From assembly GCF_040869045.1 (NCBI RefSeq), contig NC_090319.1:243467832-243531831 (forward strand): DNA of 64,000 bases. The letters are read 5' to 3'. The notes beneath the pieces are model-generated. The model saw only the letters and a list, made by a program, of their open reading frames with translations, was not told where the DNA came from and did no database searches. Position 1 is the stretch's first letter. Each line of letters begins with the position of its first letter. The position numbers and the translations under genes are program-made. Shown here in pieces: positions 12,180 through 22,947 of this stretch. Origin of the DNA: Eurosta solidaginis. Its lineage: Eukaryota; Arthropoda; Insecta; Diptera; Tephritidae.

Positions 12180-12400
12180 TACGTGTCAGCTCATCTCATT
12201 TACCTCGATTCCAGTATGACTCGGAACTCAGATAATGGTTATTTCTAAGGTTGCTGTTAACGCAGTTAAAAGTCGCATTCAAGCTCCTACTAGCTTTGCA
12301 TTAGTCTTGGTCACGGCTAGCGCTTTTATTGGTTGACTGCTGTCAGAGAAGATAGATAAGTACCTTGCCAGTTGTATTCCGAACCTCAAGTGATGTGCAG
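12180..12400 (-). pseudogene. LINE RNase H fragment
   Basis: Minus-strand translation shows an isolated RNase H piece: YLSIFSDSSQPIKALAVTKT, then TLEITII, a stop in place of the usual Trp, and VPSHTGIEVNEMS. The Asp of SDS and the His of PSHTG are conserved RNase H positions. The flanks do not continue into an RT. It is a remnant of a LINE with an RNase H domain, distinct from LINE A, which lacks one. Confidence 0.6.
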
Positions 12401-12446
12401 GCGTGCCAAATCTTGATGACTTTTACTTTAAATGACGTAGAAACCA

Positions 12447-12662
12447 TTGCTCATATTTAGCATAGACTTGGTTTGACTTGGCAACTCAAAAATTGCCAAC
12501 GCTACTAAGAACTCATGTAGAAATTCAAAAATCAACAGACTTCTAGGTCAAGTCAACTATTTCTTAGTTTTGAGTAATCAGTTTCATGAAAAGCACAGAA
12601 CCGTTAGTGACAGTTATCAAGTCAAGTCAAGTCATTTCAAGACTATGCCAAATATGGGCAAC
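12447..12662. mobile_element. MITE candidate with ~30-bp terminal inverted repeats
   Basis: The left end TTGCTCATATTTAGCATAG is matched in reverse complement by TTGCCCATATTTGGCATAG at the right end, and the similarity continues into CTTG..TGACTTG on both sides. The element is about 216 bases, AT-rich and noncoding, with (CAAGT)n-like repeats inside both ends. No target-site duplication is clear, so the superfamily is unknown. Confidence 0.6.
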
Positions 12663-12663
12663 G

Positions 12664-14300
12664 GGCGCTTAAAGCTTTCATAATTATTTCAAAAGTTATT
12701 ATTATTGATAGAATTGTTGTCCGCTCCATGTAATATTTTCCTAGTTGTTTTTCCTGCGCTCCATCGTCGTCTTCTAAGGGAGTGCGTATAACATCTGTAA
12801 AAAACTGAAAAAACTTATTGACCTAAAGGCTGAAAATGCACCAAAAAATTAGCATAGCATTTTTGGCAAGTATCTCCCAAACAAGTCATTGAAGAGTTGG
12901 TCCTAACTATAGATATAGAGAGTTTTATGTACAACAAAATATGGAATACATCATCCGTATAAAGGGACCTTTAAGAAGACAAAAATAATTTTTTTTAGCC
13001 GACACTAAAAATAATAGCCAAGTAAGGAATAACGCCAGCTTCGGTCATTCAACACTATTTAATTTGTCGATTGAATTTTTAATTGATATGCATTTTTGCA
13101 AGGTTGGGATAATTTTAACTGGAAATTAAAACTGTTTTTAATTTTTTCTCTGAACGCCGTTTGGTCCGAGCTTGCACCTCCGATTTTCTTTCCGAACGTG
13201 GTTGGGGAATGCTTCCCAAACCTATTCGGATAACTCGAAGAATCGAAAAGTGGGCACTGTTTTTCAATTTTATTGGTATATACTTTTGTCGCTAAGAACG
13301 ATATTGTTTTCAAAAAATTTAGAAAGTAAAACTAAATTAACTTATTTAATCATATTTTTGACACAAATAATTCGAAACCAAATATTTCATTAGAGATTTT
13401 TTACACTGGACACGAATTACTGTTTTAAACAATTTTCCATGATACCCATGATAGTCGATAAAATGGGGTCGAGACCCCAAAAATTGCTATTATTTGATGA
13501 TAGCCCCTGAGCTTAGGGTGTATTTTTGTAACTTGATTTCCAGTTCTCTTAAAGAAAGGGGTCCAGGAAATATTAGCTGATATAGAATTTCATTGTTTTT
13601 TTTTTTTTTGAAAATGGTCGAAATATGGGGTTTTGTTTATTTTTAGGGGCTGTTTAAAGAAAAAGTTAAAAAAAAACGTTTACTTCGTCTTATTAAGAGT
13701 CCTTCAAAGAATAATTGCAGGTAAAATTTTTATATAGAAGATCTATTCTTGATTTGATTCTACATAAAACTCTCTACACATTTTACTACAGATTTCCAGA
13801 TATTTTACGGGTTCTGTTTTTTATACCCAATCCGACAGAAATTGCTGGTGGAGCGGCAAAATTTGAAATATTTGCAAATTCAATACATTCTGCGAGCGGT
13901 CTAATATATATACATACATATTTACGCATACATTTCCTGTACGATATATTACACACATTTTTTATATTTCAATTACAGAAGCTGTTCAAAACCTAGGAAT
14001 TGGCGAAAAAGAATGCACAGACCAGCTGCGGTAAAAATTTGGATCTATAAGGACTCATATCTCAAGCAAAAGCTCTATGAAGCCACTCCCCAAGAGAATG
14101 ACCAGGATAATTAATATTTAGCGAAAATAAGTTTATATTTTAAACTATTTGATGTAAATATATGCCCAGATATAAATAAAATTGTTTTCATGACAATTTT
14201 AGTTGACGTTTTTATTTAATTCTTCTAACATATAAATATGGTGGTTAGTTTACTAAGCTTAAGTATGTTATAAATATTTTGATAACTATAGTTTATGCAA
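12664..14300. other. AT-rich noncoding interval
   Basis: I see no gene or known element in this interval. There are homopolymer runs (for example T at 13593-13610) and several short open frames without motifs, none above 95 codons. Confidence 0.4.
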
Positions 14301-14466
14301 ATTTTTATACTCAGTTGAGCAGAGCTCACATAGTATATTAAGTTTGATTGGATAACGGTTGGTTGTACATATATAAAGGAATCGAGATAGATATAGACTT
14401 CCATATATCAAAATAATCAGGATCGAAAAAAAATTTGATTGAGCCATGTCCGTCCGTCCGTCCGTC

Positions 14467-15994
14467 CGTTAACACGATAACTTGAGTAAATTTTGAGGTA
14501 ACTTGATGAAATTTGGTACGTAGGTTCCTGAGCACTCATCTCAGATCGCTATTTAAAATGAACGATATCGGACTATAACCACGCCCACTTTTTCGATATC
14601 GAAAATTTCGTAAAACCGAAAAAGTGCGATAATTCATTACCAAAGACAGATAAAGCGACGAAACTTGGTAGATGAGTTGAATTTATGACGCAGAATAGAA
14701 AATTAGTAAAATTTTGGACAACGGGCGTGGCACCGCCCACTTTTAAAAGAAGGTAGTTTATAATTTTTGCAAGCTGTAATTTGTCAGTCGTTGAAGATAT
14801 CATGATGAAATTTGGCAGGGACTTTACTCCTATTACTATATGCACGCCTAATAAAAATTAGCAAAATCGGAGAAGGACTACGCCCACTTTTAAAAAAAAA
14901 TTTTTTTTAAAGTAAAATTTTAACAAAAAATTTAATATCTTTACAGTATATAAGTAAATTATGTCAACATTCAACTCCAGTAATGAAATGGTGCAACAAA
15001 ATACAAAAATAAAAAAAAATTTCAAAATGGGCGTGGCTCCGCCCTTTTTCATTTAATTTGTCTAGGATACTTTTAACGCCATAAGTCGAACAAAAATTAA
15101 CCAATCCTTTTGAAATTTGGTAGGGGCATAGATTTTATGATGCTAACCGTTTTCTGTGAAAACGGGCGATATCGGTTGATGCCACGCCCAGTTTTTATAC
15201 ACAGTCGTCCGTCTGTCCTTCCGCATGGCCGTTAACACGATAACTTGAGTAAATTTTGAGGTAACTTCATGAAATTTGGTATGTGGATTCCTGAGCACTC
15301 ATCTCAGATCACCATTTAAAATGAACAATATCGGACTATAACCACGCCCACTTTTTCGATATCGAAAATTTCGTAAAACCGAAAAAGTGCGATAATTCAT
15401 TACCAAAGACAGATAAAGCGACGAAACTTGGTAGGTGAGTTGAGTTTATGACGCAGAATAGAAAATTAGCAAAATTTTGGACAATGGGCGTGGCACCGCC
15501 CACTTTTAAAAGAAGGTAATTTAAAAGTTTTACAAGCTGTAATTTGTCAGTTGTTGAAGATATCATGATGAAATTTTGCAGGGACGTTAGTCCTATTACT
15601 ATATGTACGCCTAATAAAAATTAGCAAAATCAGAGTAGGACCACGCCCACTTTAAAAAAAAAATTTTTTTAAAGTAAAATTTTAACAAAAAATTTAATAT
15701 CTTTACAGTATATAAGTAAATTATGTCAACATTCAACTCCAGTAATGACATGGTGCAACAAAATACAAAAATAAAAGAAAATTTCAAAATGGGCGTGGCT
15801 CCGCCCTTTTTCGTTTAATTTGTCTAGGATACTTTTAACGCCATAAGTCGAACAAAAATTAACCAATCCTTTTGAAATTTGGTAGGGGCATAGATTTTAT
15901 GATGCTAAATGTTTTCTGTGAAAACGGGCGAAATCGGTTTATGCCACGCCCAGTTTTTATACACAGTCGTTCGTCTGTCCTTCCGCATGGCCGT
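14467..15994 (+). repeat. 764-bp tandem duplication inside DINE-like copy 1
   Basis: The segment starting CCGTTAACACGATAACTTGAG at 14467 recurs at 15231 with the same order of landmarks. For example the GGGCGTGGCACCGCCCAC block is at 14723 and 15487, a constant offset of about 764. The second copy of this element, at 37701-40124, has only one such unit, so the duplication is specific to copy 1. Confidence 0.75.
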
Positions 15995-16374
15995 TAACAC
16001 AATAACTTGAGCAAAAATCGACATATCTTTAATGAACTTAGTTCACGTACTTACTTGAACTCACTTTATTTTGGTATGAAAAATGAACGAAATCCGACAA
16101 TGACCACGCCCACTTTTTCGATATCGAAAATTACGAAAAATGAAAAAAATGCCATAATTCTATACCAAATACGAAAAAAGGGATGAAACATGGTGAGGTA
16201 ATTGGATTGGTTTATTGACACGAAATATAACTTTAGAAAAAACTTTATAAAATGGTTGTGACACCTACCATATTAAGTAGAAGAAAATGAAAAAGTTCCG
16301 CAGGGCGAAATAAAAAACCCTTAAAATCTTGGCAGGTATTACATATATAAATAAATTAGCGGTATCCAACAGAT

Positions 16375-19300
16375 GATGTTCTGTGTCACCCTGGTCCACA
16401 TTTTGGTCGCGATCTGGAAAACGCCTTCACATATACAACTACCACCACTCCCTTTTAAAAGTCTCATTAATACCTTTAATTTGATACCCATATCGTACAA
16501 ACACATTCTAGAGTCACCCTGGTCCACCTTTATGGCGATATTTCGAAACGGCGTCCACCTATAGAACTAAGGCCCACTCCCTTTTAAAATACTCATTAAC
16601 ACCTTTCTTTTGATACCCATATTGTACAAACAAATTCTAGGGTCACCCCTGGTCCACCTTTATGGCGATATCTCGAAACGGCGTCCACCTATGGAACTAA
16701 GGATTACTCCCTTTTAAAATACTCATTAACACCTTTCTTTTGATACCCATATCGCACAAACGCATTCTAGAGTCAACCCTGATCCACCTTTATGGCTATA
16801 TCCCTAAATGGCGTCCACCTATAGAACTATGGCCCACTCCCTCATAAAATACTCTTTATCACCTTCCATTTGATACCCATATCGTACAAAGGCATTCTAG
16901 AGTCACCCCTGGTCAACCTTTATGGCGATATCTCGAAAAGGCGACCACCTATACAACAACCACCACACCCTTTTAAAACCCTCATTAATACCTTTAATTT
17001 GATACCCATATCGTACAAACACATTCTAGAGTCACCCTGGTCCACCTTTATGGCGATATTTCGAAACGGCGTCCACCTATAGAACTAAGGCCCACTCCCT
17101 TTTAAAATACTCATTAACACCTTTCTTTTGATACCCATATTGTACAAACAAATTCTAGGGTCACCCCTGGTCCACCTTTATGGCGGTATCTCGAAACGGC
17201 GTCCACCTATGGAACTAAGGATTACTCCCTTTTAAAATACTCATTAGCACCTTTCATTTGATACCCATATCGTACAAACGCATTCTAGAGTCACCCCTGG
17301 TCCACCTTTATGGCGATATCTCGAAAAGGCGACCACCTATACAACTACCACCTCTCCCTTTTAAAACCCTCATTAATACCTTTAATTTGATACCCATATC
17401 GTACAAACAAATTCTAGGGTCACACCTGGTCCACCTTTATGGCGATATCTCGAAACGGTGTCCACCTCTGGAACTAAGCATCACTCCCTTTTAAAATACT
17501 CATTAACACCTTTCTTTTGATACCCATATTGTACAAACAAATTCTAGGGTCACCCCTGGTCCACCTTTATGGCGATATCTCGAAACGGCGTCCACCTATG
17601 GAACTAAGGATTACTCCCTTTTAAAATACTCATTAACATCTTTCATTTGATACCCATATCGTACAAACGCATTCTAGAGTCAACCCTGATCCACCTTTAT
17701 GGCTATATCCCTAAATGGCGTCCACCTATAGAACTATGGCCCACTCCGTCATAAAATACTCTTTATCACCTTTCATTTGATACCCATATCGTACAAAGGC
17801 ATTCTAGAGTCACCCCTGGTCCACCTTTATGGCGATATCTCGAAAAGGCGACTACTTATACAACAACCACCACTCCCTTTTAAAACCCTCATTAATACCT
17901 TTAATTTGATACCCATATCGTACAAACACATTCTAGAGTCACCCCTGGTCCACCTTTATGGCGATATTTCGAAACGGCGTCCACCTATAGAACTAAGGCC
18001 CACTCCCTTTTAAAATACTCATTAACACCATTCGTTTGATGCCCATAATGAACAAACAAATTCTAGGGTCACCCCTGGTCCACCTTTGTGGCGATATCTC
18101 GAAACGGCGTCCACCTATGGAACTAAGGATTACTCCCTTTTAAAATACTCATTAACACCTTTCTTTTGATACCCATATTGTACAAACAAATTCTAGGGTC
18201 ACCTTGGTCCACCTTTATGGCGATATCTCGAAACTGCGTCCACCTATGGAACTAAGGATAACTCTCTTTTAAAATACTCATTAACACCTTTCATTTGATA
18301 CCCATATCGTACAAACGCATTCTAGAGTCACCCCTGGTCCACCTTTATGGCGATATCTCGAAAAGGCGACCACCTATACAACTACCACCTCTCCCTTTTA
18401 AAACCCTCATTAATACCTTTAATTTGATACCCATATCGTACAAACAAATTCTAGGGTCACACCTGGTCCACCTTTATGGCGATATCTCGAAACGGTGTCC
18501 ACCTCTGGAACTAAGCATCACTCCCTTTTAAAATACTCATTAACACCTTTCTTTTGATACCCATATTGTAGAAACAAATTCTAGGGTCACCCCTGGTCCA
18601 CCTTTATGGCGATATCTCGAAACGGCGTCCACCTATGGAACTAAGGATTACTCCCTTTTAAAATACTCATTAACATCTTTCGTTTGATACCCATATTGTA
18701 CAAACGCATTCTAGGGTCACACCTGGTCCACCTTTATGGCGATATCTCGAAACGGCGTCCACCTGTGGAACTAAGCATCACTCCCTTTTAAAATACTCAT
18801 TAACACCTTTCTTTTGATACCAATATTGTACAAACAAATTCTAGGGTCACACCTGGTCCACCTTTGTGGCGATATCTCGAAACGGCGTCTACCTGTGGAA
18901 CTAAGGATTACTTCCTTTTAAAATACTCATTAACACCTTTCATTTGATACCCATATCGTACAAACGCATTCTAGAGTCACCCCTGGTCCACCTTTATGGC
19001 GATATCTCGAAAAGGCGTCCACCTGTGGAACTAAGCATCACTCCCTTTTAAAATACTCATTAACACCTTTCTTTTGATACCAATATTGTACAAACAAATT
19101 CTAGGGTCACCCCTGGTCCACCTTTATGGCGATATCTCGAAACGGCGTCCACCTATGGAACTAAGGATTACTCCCTTTTAAAATACTCATTAACACCTTT
19201 CATTTGATACCCATATCGTACAAACGCATTCTAGAGTCAACCTGATCCACCTTTATGGCTATATCTCAAAAAGGCGACCACTTATACAACTACCACCACT

Positions 19301-20125
19301 CTCTTTTAAAACCCTCATTAATACCTTTAATTTGATACCCATATCGTACAAACAAATTCTAGGGTCACACCTGGTCCACCTTTATGGCGATATCTCGAAA
19401 CGGCGTCCACCTATGGAACTAAGGGTTACTCCCTTTTAAAATACTCATTAACACCTTTCATTTGATACCCATATCGTACAAACGCATTCTAGAGTCAACC
19501 TGATCCACCTTTATGGCTATATCTCAAAAAGGCGACCACTTATACAACTACCACCACTCTCTTTTAAAACCCTCATTAATACCTTTAATTTGATACCCAT
19601 ATCGTACAAACAAATTCTAGGGTCACCCCTGGTCCACCTTTATGGCGATATCTCGAAACGGCGTCCACCTATGGAACTAAGGATTACTCCCTTTTAAAAT
19701 ACTCATTAACACCTTTCATTTGATACCCATATCGTACAAACGCATTCTAGAGTCAACCTGATCCACCTTTATGGCTATATCTCAAAAAGGCGACCACTTA
19801 TACAACTACCACCACTCTCTTTTAAAACCCTCATTAATACCTTTAATTTGATACCCATATCGTACAAGCAAATTCTAGGGTCACACCTGGTCCACCTTTA
19901 TGGCGATATCTCGAAACGGCGTCCACCTATGGAACTAAGGATTACTCCCTTTTAAAATACTCATTAACACCTTTCATTTGATACCCATATCGTACAAACG
20001 CATTCTAGAGTCAACCTGATCCACCTTTATGGCTATATCCCTAAATGGCGTCCACCTATAGAACTATGGCCCACTCCCTCATAAAATACTCTTTAATGCC
20101 TTTCATTTGATACACATGTCATACA
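16375..20125 (+). repeat. Satellite-like array, ~130-bp monomers, ~29 units
   Basis: The monomers contain TTTGATACCCATATCGTACAA, TCTAGAGTCACC, GGTCCACCTTTATGGCGATA and CTCCCTTTTAAAA. At least two monomer types alternate: one with GCGACCACCTATACAACTACC, one with GCGTCCACCTATGGAACTAAGG. Higher-order periods are visible. Blocks at 17258, 17777 and 18295 are 519 and 518 apart (four monomers), and the 17258 and 18295 blocks are nearly identical (1,037, eight monomers). Near 19225, 19484 and 19743 a dimer repeats every 259. Open frames through the array are by-products of the period. About 29 units is estimated from length. Confidence 0.85.
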
Positions 20126-20420
20126 AACACATTCCAGGGTTTCCCTCGGTTCATTTTCCTACATGGTTATTTTCCCTTATGTTGTCACCATAGCTCTCAA
20201 CTGAGTATGTAATGTTCGGTTACATCCGAACTTAACCTTCCTTACTTGTTATTTTTATTTTATTGAATATGAAGTGGCATACTAACTTGTTTGTAAGCCC
20301 CTTATGGAAACCAGATAGACCCACCAAAAAGTTTAAAGAAACGATCAGGGGCAACCTAGCTCCTCGAATTCGGATAGACTTTGATGTCCCATCAATAATT
20401 TGTTGGAACATATGGGGTGT

Positions 20421-20784
20421 GGCGGCCACCGTGGTGTGATGGTAGCGTGCTCCGCCTACCACAACATATGCCCTCGGTTCGAACCCCGGACAAAGCAACA
20501 TCAAAATTTTTGAAATAAGGTTTTTCAATTAGAAGAAAATTTTTCTAAGCGGGGTCGCCCTTCGGCAGTGTTTGGCAAGCGCACCGAGTGTACTTGTGCC
20601 ATGAAAAGCTCTCAGTGAAAACTCATCTGCCTTGCAGATGCCGTTCGGAGTCGGCATAAAACATATAGGTCCCGTCCGGCCAATTTGTAGGGAAAATCAC
20701 GAGGAGCACGACGCAAATTGGAAGAGAAGCTCGGCCTTAGATTTCTTCGGAGGTTATCGCGCCTTACATTTATTTTTTATTTTT
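20421..20784 (+). mobile_element. tRNA-derived SINE with 11-bp target-site duplication
   Basis: The head is tRNA-like: an A-box-like TGATGGTAGCGTGCTC near 20437-20452 and a B-box-like GGTTCGAACCCC at 20476-20487. A tRNA-unrelated body follows and ends in a T-rich (TTTATTTTT) tail. The sequence ATATGGGGTGT flanks it at 20410-20420 and 20785-20795. Together these show a SINE moved by LINE machinery. Related copies lie at 28533, 45506 (minus), 58730 and 60289. Confidence 0.85.
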
Positions 20785-20863
20785 ATATGGGGTGTTTGTC
20801 ATATATTCCCCGTTGTGACAGTTGAGTTAAAATATCTAAGCCGCCCAACCATTTTTTTAAGGT

Positions 20864-21276
20864 TGTTGTTGTTGTTGTAGCGATAATGTTGCTCCCCGAA
20901 GACTTTGGGGAGTGCTATCGATGTAATGGTCCTTTGCCGGATACAGATCCGGTACGCTCCGGTACCACAGCACCATTAGGTGCTAGCCGGACCATCTCGG
21001 GAACGATTTATGTGGCCACATTAAACCTTCAGGCCATCCCCTCCTTCCCCACCCCCAAGTTCCATGAGAAGCTTGAGGTCGCCAGAGCCTCGTCTGTTAG
21101 TGAAACAAGATTCGCCGCGGATAGGTGAGGTTGACAATTGGGTTTGGAGAAGATATATATTGCGCTAGCAACCTGAAGGGTTGCGCTACACAGCCCCTCG
21201 AATCTGGTAATTTAGTCGCCTCTTAGGACAGGCATACCTACCGCGGGAATATTCTTACCACCTAACCCGCGGGGGT
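20864..21276 (-). mobile_element. Short non-LTR-derived element with 13-bp target-site duplication
   Basis: This 413-bp noncoding element is flanked by a perfect ATTTTTTTAAGGT repeat at 20851-20863 and 21277-21289. Read on the minus strand it begins ACCCCCGCGGGTTAGG and ends in a (CAA)n-type tail, as expected for a short retroelement copied in that direction. It has no tRNA-like promoter boxes that I can see. The compact GC-rich body suggests a LINE-end-derived or 5S/unknown-head SINE. The family is not identified. Confidence 0.65.
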
Positions 21277-21289
21277 ATTTTTTTAAGGT

Positions 21290-22609
21290 CATGAATTTTT
21301 GTTAAAAGTGGTTCACAAATTTGATGATTTTTCGAAATTTGAACTTTTTAATGTGCGGTTATAAAGATATTTTCGAAGAAGAAATAAGAGTAAGAAATAA
21401 ATTCAGATAAATAAATGACTACTCTTTTAGTATTTGCAAAACAGTGTAAAACTGAAAATCCAAGACTAGATTGGGAAAAAAAAATCAGTATAACTGTTTT
21501 ATCTGATACAATTCGTGAGTTATCTGCTCCTTTAAATGAAAATTGAAATGAAAAGATTTGCCAAATGTTTTAGGTATCAGGAAGTTGCATTCGATTTTTT
21601 TAGAGGGAAATTTTATATTAGAAATAGCTCTATCCAGGTATCAAAAATTTTAAATAATACTTCTTGCGCTTTATATATTATCAAGTTTACTTAGTTAAAC
21701 CCCACTTCTTAAATCGCAAAATAAGGTAAAAGTGAAAAAAATATAGCGATGGCCTCGTGGCAAACGTGCTAAATCCATTTTTTTAATTTCTCAGGGGGAA
21801 AAACCGCCGAAATTTGTTTACTGTTGACATTTTGTGTGTATCTTAAATGCATTTTTCTTCAATTTATCTTGCGTAAATACCAATTAACTGCATATTTCAA
21901 AACAAATTCATTGCAAAGTTATGAGCACTTTTACCACTTACCACGTTTCTCTCTACATATTTTCATTTTAAGTGGACTTATCAAATTTTCTATGACGCAT
22001 TTTTTTATTAATTTTTAGACCCAGCGTATACTTGTAGACAAAGATTGTACGTGATGGCATAATTGAATAGGGATCTATATAGACTACCTTGCATCAAAAT
22101 TACCAGCATCGGAAAAGCCTTTAATTGGGACGACTCCGCCCGTCCGTCCGTTATCACGATATCTGAACAATATGTATTTAATTTAGCGAGACTTGCTCAT
22201 ATTGCTTTATACAATGGTTTTTGTTATTGATATTAGAGAAAAATTGCAAAGTTTTCTAACGGCGATGGTTACTAGGACATGTTTCTGAACTTCACTTCTT
22301 CATCAACTAGCTTCTCAGGAGCTGAGTATTGAACTCGAATCTCCAACATTCATACCAATGTAAAGGCAGATAGATGCCTTTAACCCATCAGCCATACGAA
22401 TGCCCCGTTGCTCGTTTTGCAATTGGTCTCTAAGTATTGCCTATGTTGGTATTCCTTTTATTCACCATTCTTAGGTGCATACTAATCTATATGCTGTTTA
22501 ATCCTAATGGTTTGGAATGTTTTAGGCGCACTTTGAAAGCTTAGTAACATTTGCTTTACAGTATTTGTTTTAATACTTCCGCTCTTAGTAATATATCAAT
22601 GTATCATAT
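21290..22609. other. AT-rich interval with decayed repeat pieces
   Basis: This is mostly unassigned AT-rich DNA. A segment at 22030-22150 has the mini-me-like layout (GGGATCTATATAGAC..., then CCGTCCGTCCGTTATCACGATA) and is probably an eroded relative of the 14301 element. A SINE-like piece at 22262-22412 is listed separately. Confidence 0.4.
22262..22412 (-). mobile_element. tRNA-like SINE fragment
   Basis: The minus strand reads an A-box-like TATGGCTGATGGG followed after about 45 bases by a B-box-like GAGATTCGAGTTCAA, a normal tRNA promoter spacing. A tRNA-unrelated stretch follows. It does not fold into a convincing complete tRNA. It differs from the 20421 family and may be related to the one at 49518-49784. 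Confidence 0.45.
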
Positions 22610-22947
22610 TGTTACGAATGTCAGCAAAATCTCAAAATGCTATCCAAGCTTTTTGCTTACAGAAAATAAACAAAACACACCTTTAATCACCTTTCGTATA
22701 TAGCAATCATTTTAAATTTCAACAAATTTTAAAAATCTCTTAACGTGTCTGCACCCCGCATAAAGTGTTGTTGGTTTTTGGAGTTGGCTTTGTAGCATAA
22801 AGTTGAATTCGTTTCTGTTCCAGCAGAAAAATTCGCTATGATGCAAATTCTTAGACAGCGATATACATGTGTGTATGTGTGTAAAAACGTTGGCGATAAC
22901 AGTTTTTTGAAAAAAAAAAAACCAGATATCTTTTGGTTTTGGTTACC

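Larger units (their letters stand above)
14301..20250 (+). mobile_element. DINE-1/mini-me-like noncoding element, copy 1 (~6 kb)
   Basis: A noncoding element runs from a TATACTCAGTTGAGCAGAGC start to a CCTTCCTTACTTGTT end. Near the 5' end is a (GTCC)n run at 14447-14468 ending in GTTAACACGATAACTTGAG. Such a GTCY proto-microsatellite is the hallmark of fly mini-me/DINE-1 elements (established knowledge). The 5' ATACTCAGTTGAG (14307-14319) is matched in inverted orientation by 20196-20208. A hairpin GTTCGG-TTACAT-CCGAAC lies at 20214-20231 just before the 3' end, as in Helitron-type elements. Inside are a 764-bp tandem duplication and a large ~130-bp satellite array. There is no coding sequence. 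The Helentron link is inference. Confidence 0.7.

Noticed and set aside
14573..15566. Minus-strand frames of 76-90 codons with repeated products
   Set aside because: They fall on the duplicated body of the DINE-like element; the two copies are explained by the 764-bp duplication and no protein motif is present.
16870..18531. Repeated 70-78-codon open frames with nearly identical products in the satellite array, also near 39202-39697
   Set aside because: They recur with the array period, contain no domain, and arise because dimers happen to stay open. They are by-products of the repeat, not genes.
20421..20495. tRNA gene (GGTTCGAACCCC with an A box)
   Set aside because: The cloverleaf does not fold properly, the unit recurs with the same unrelated body and has a target-site duplication, so it is a SINE head. 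The same applies to 28533, 45790, 58730, 49700 and 22340.
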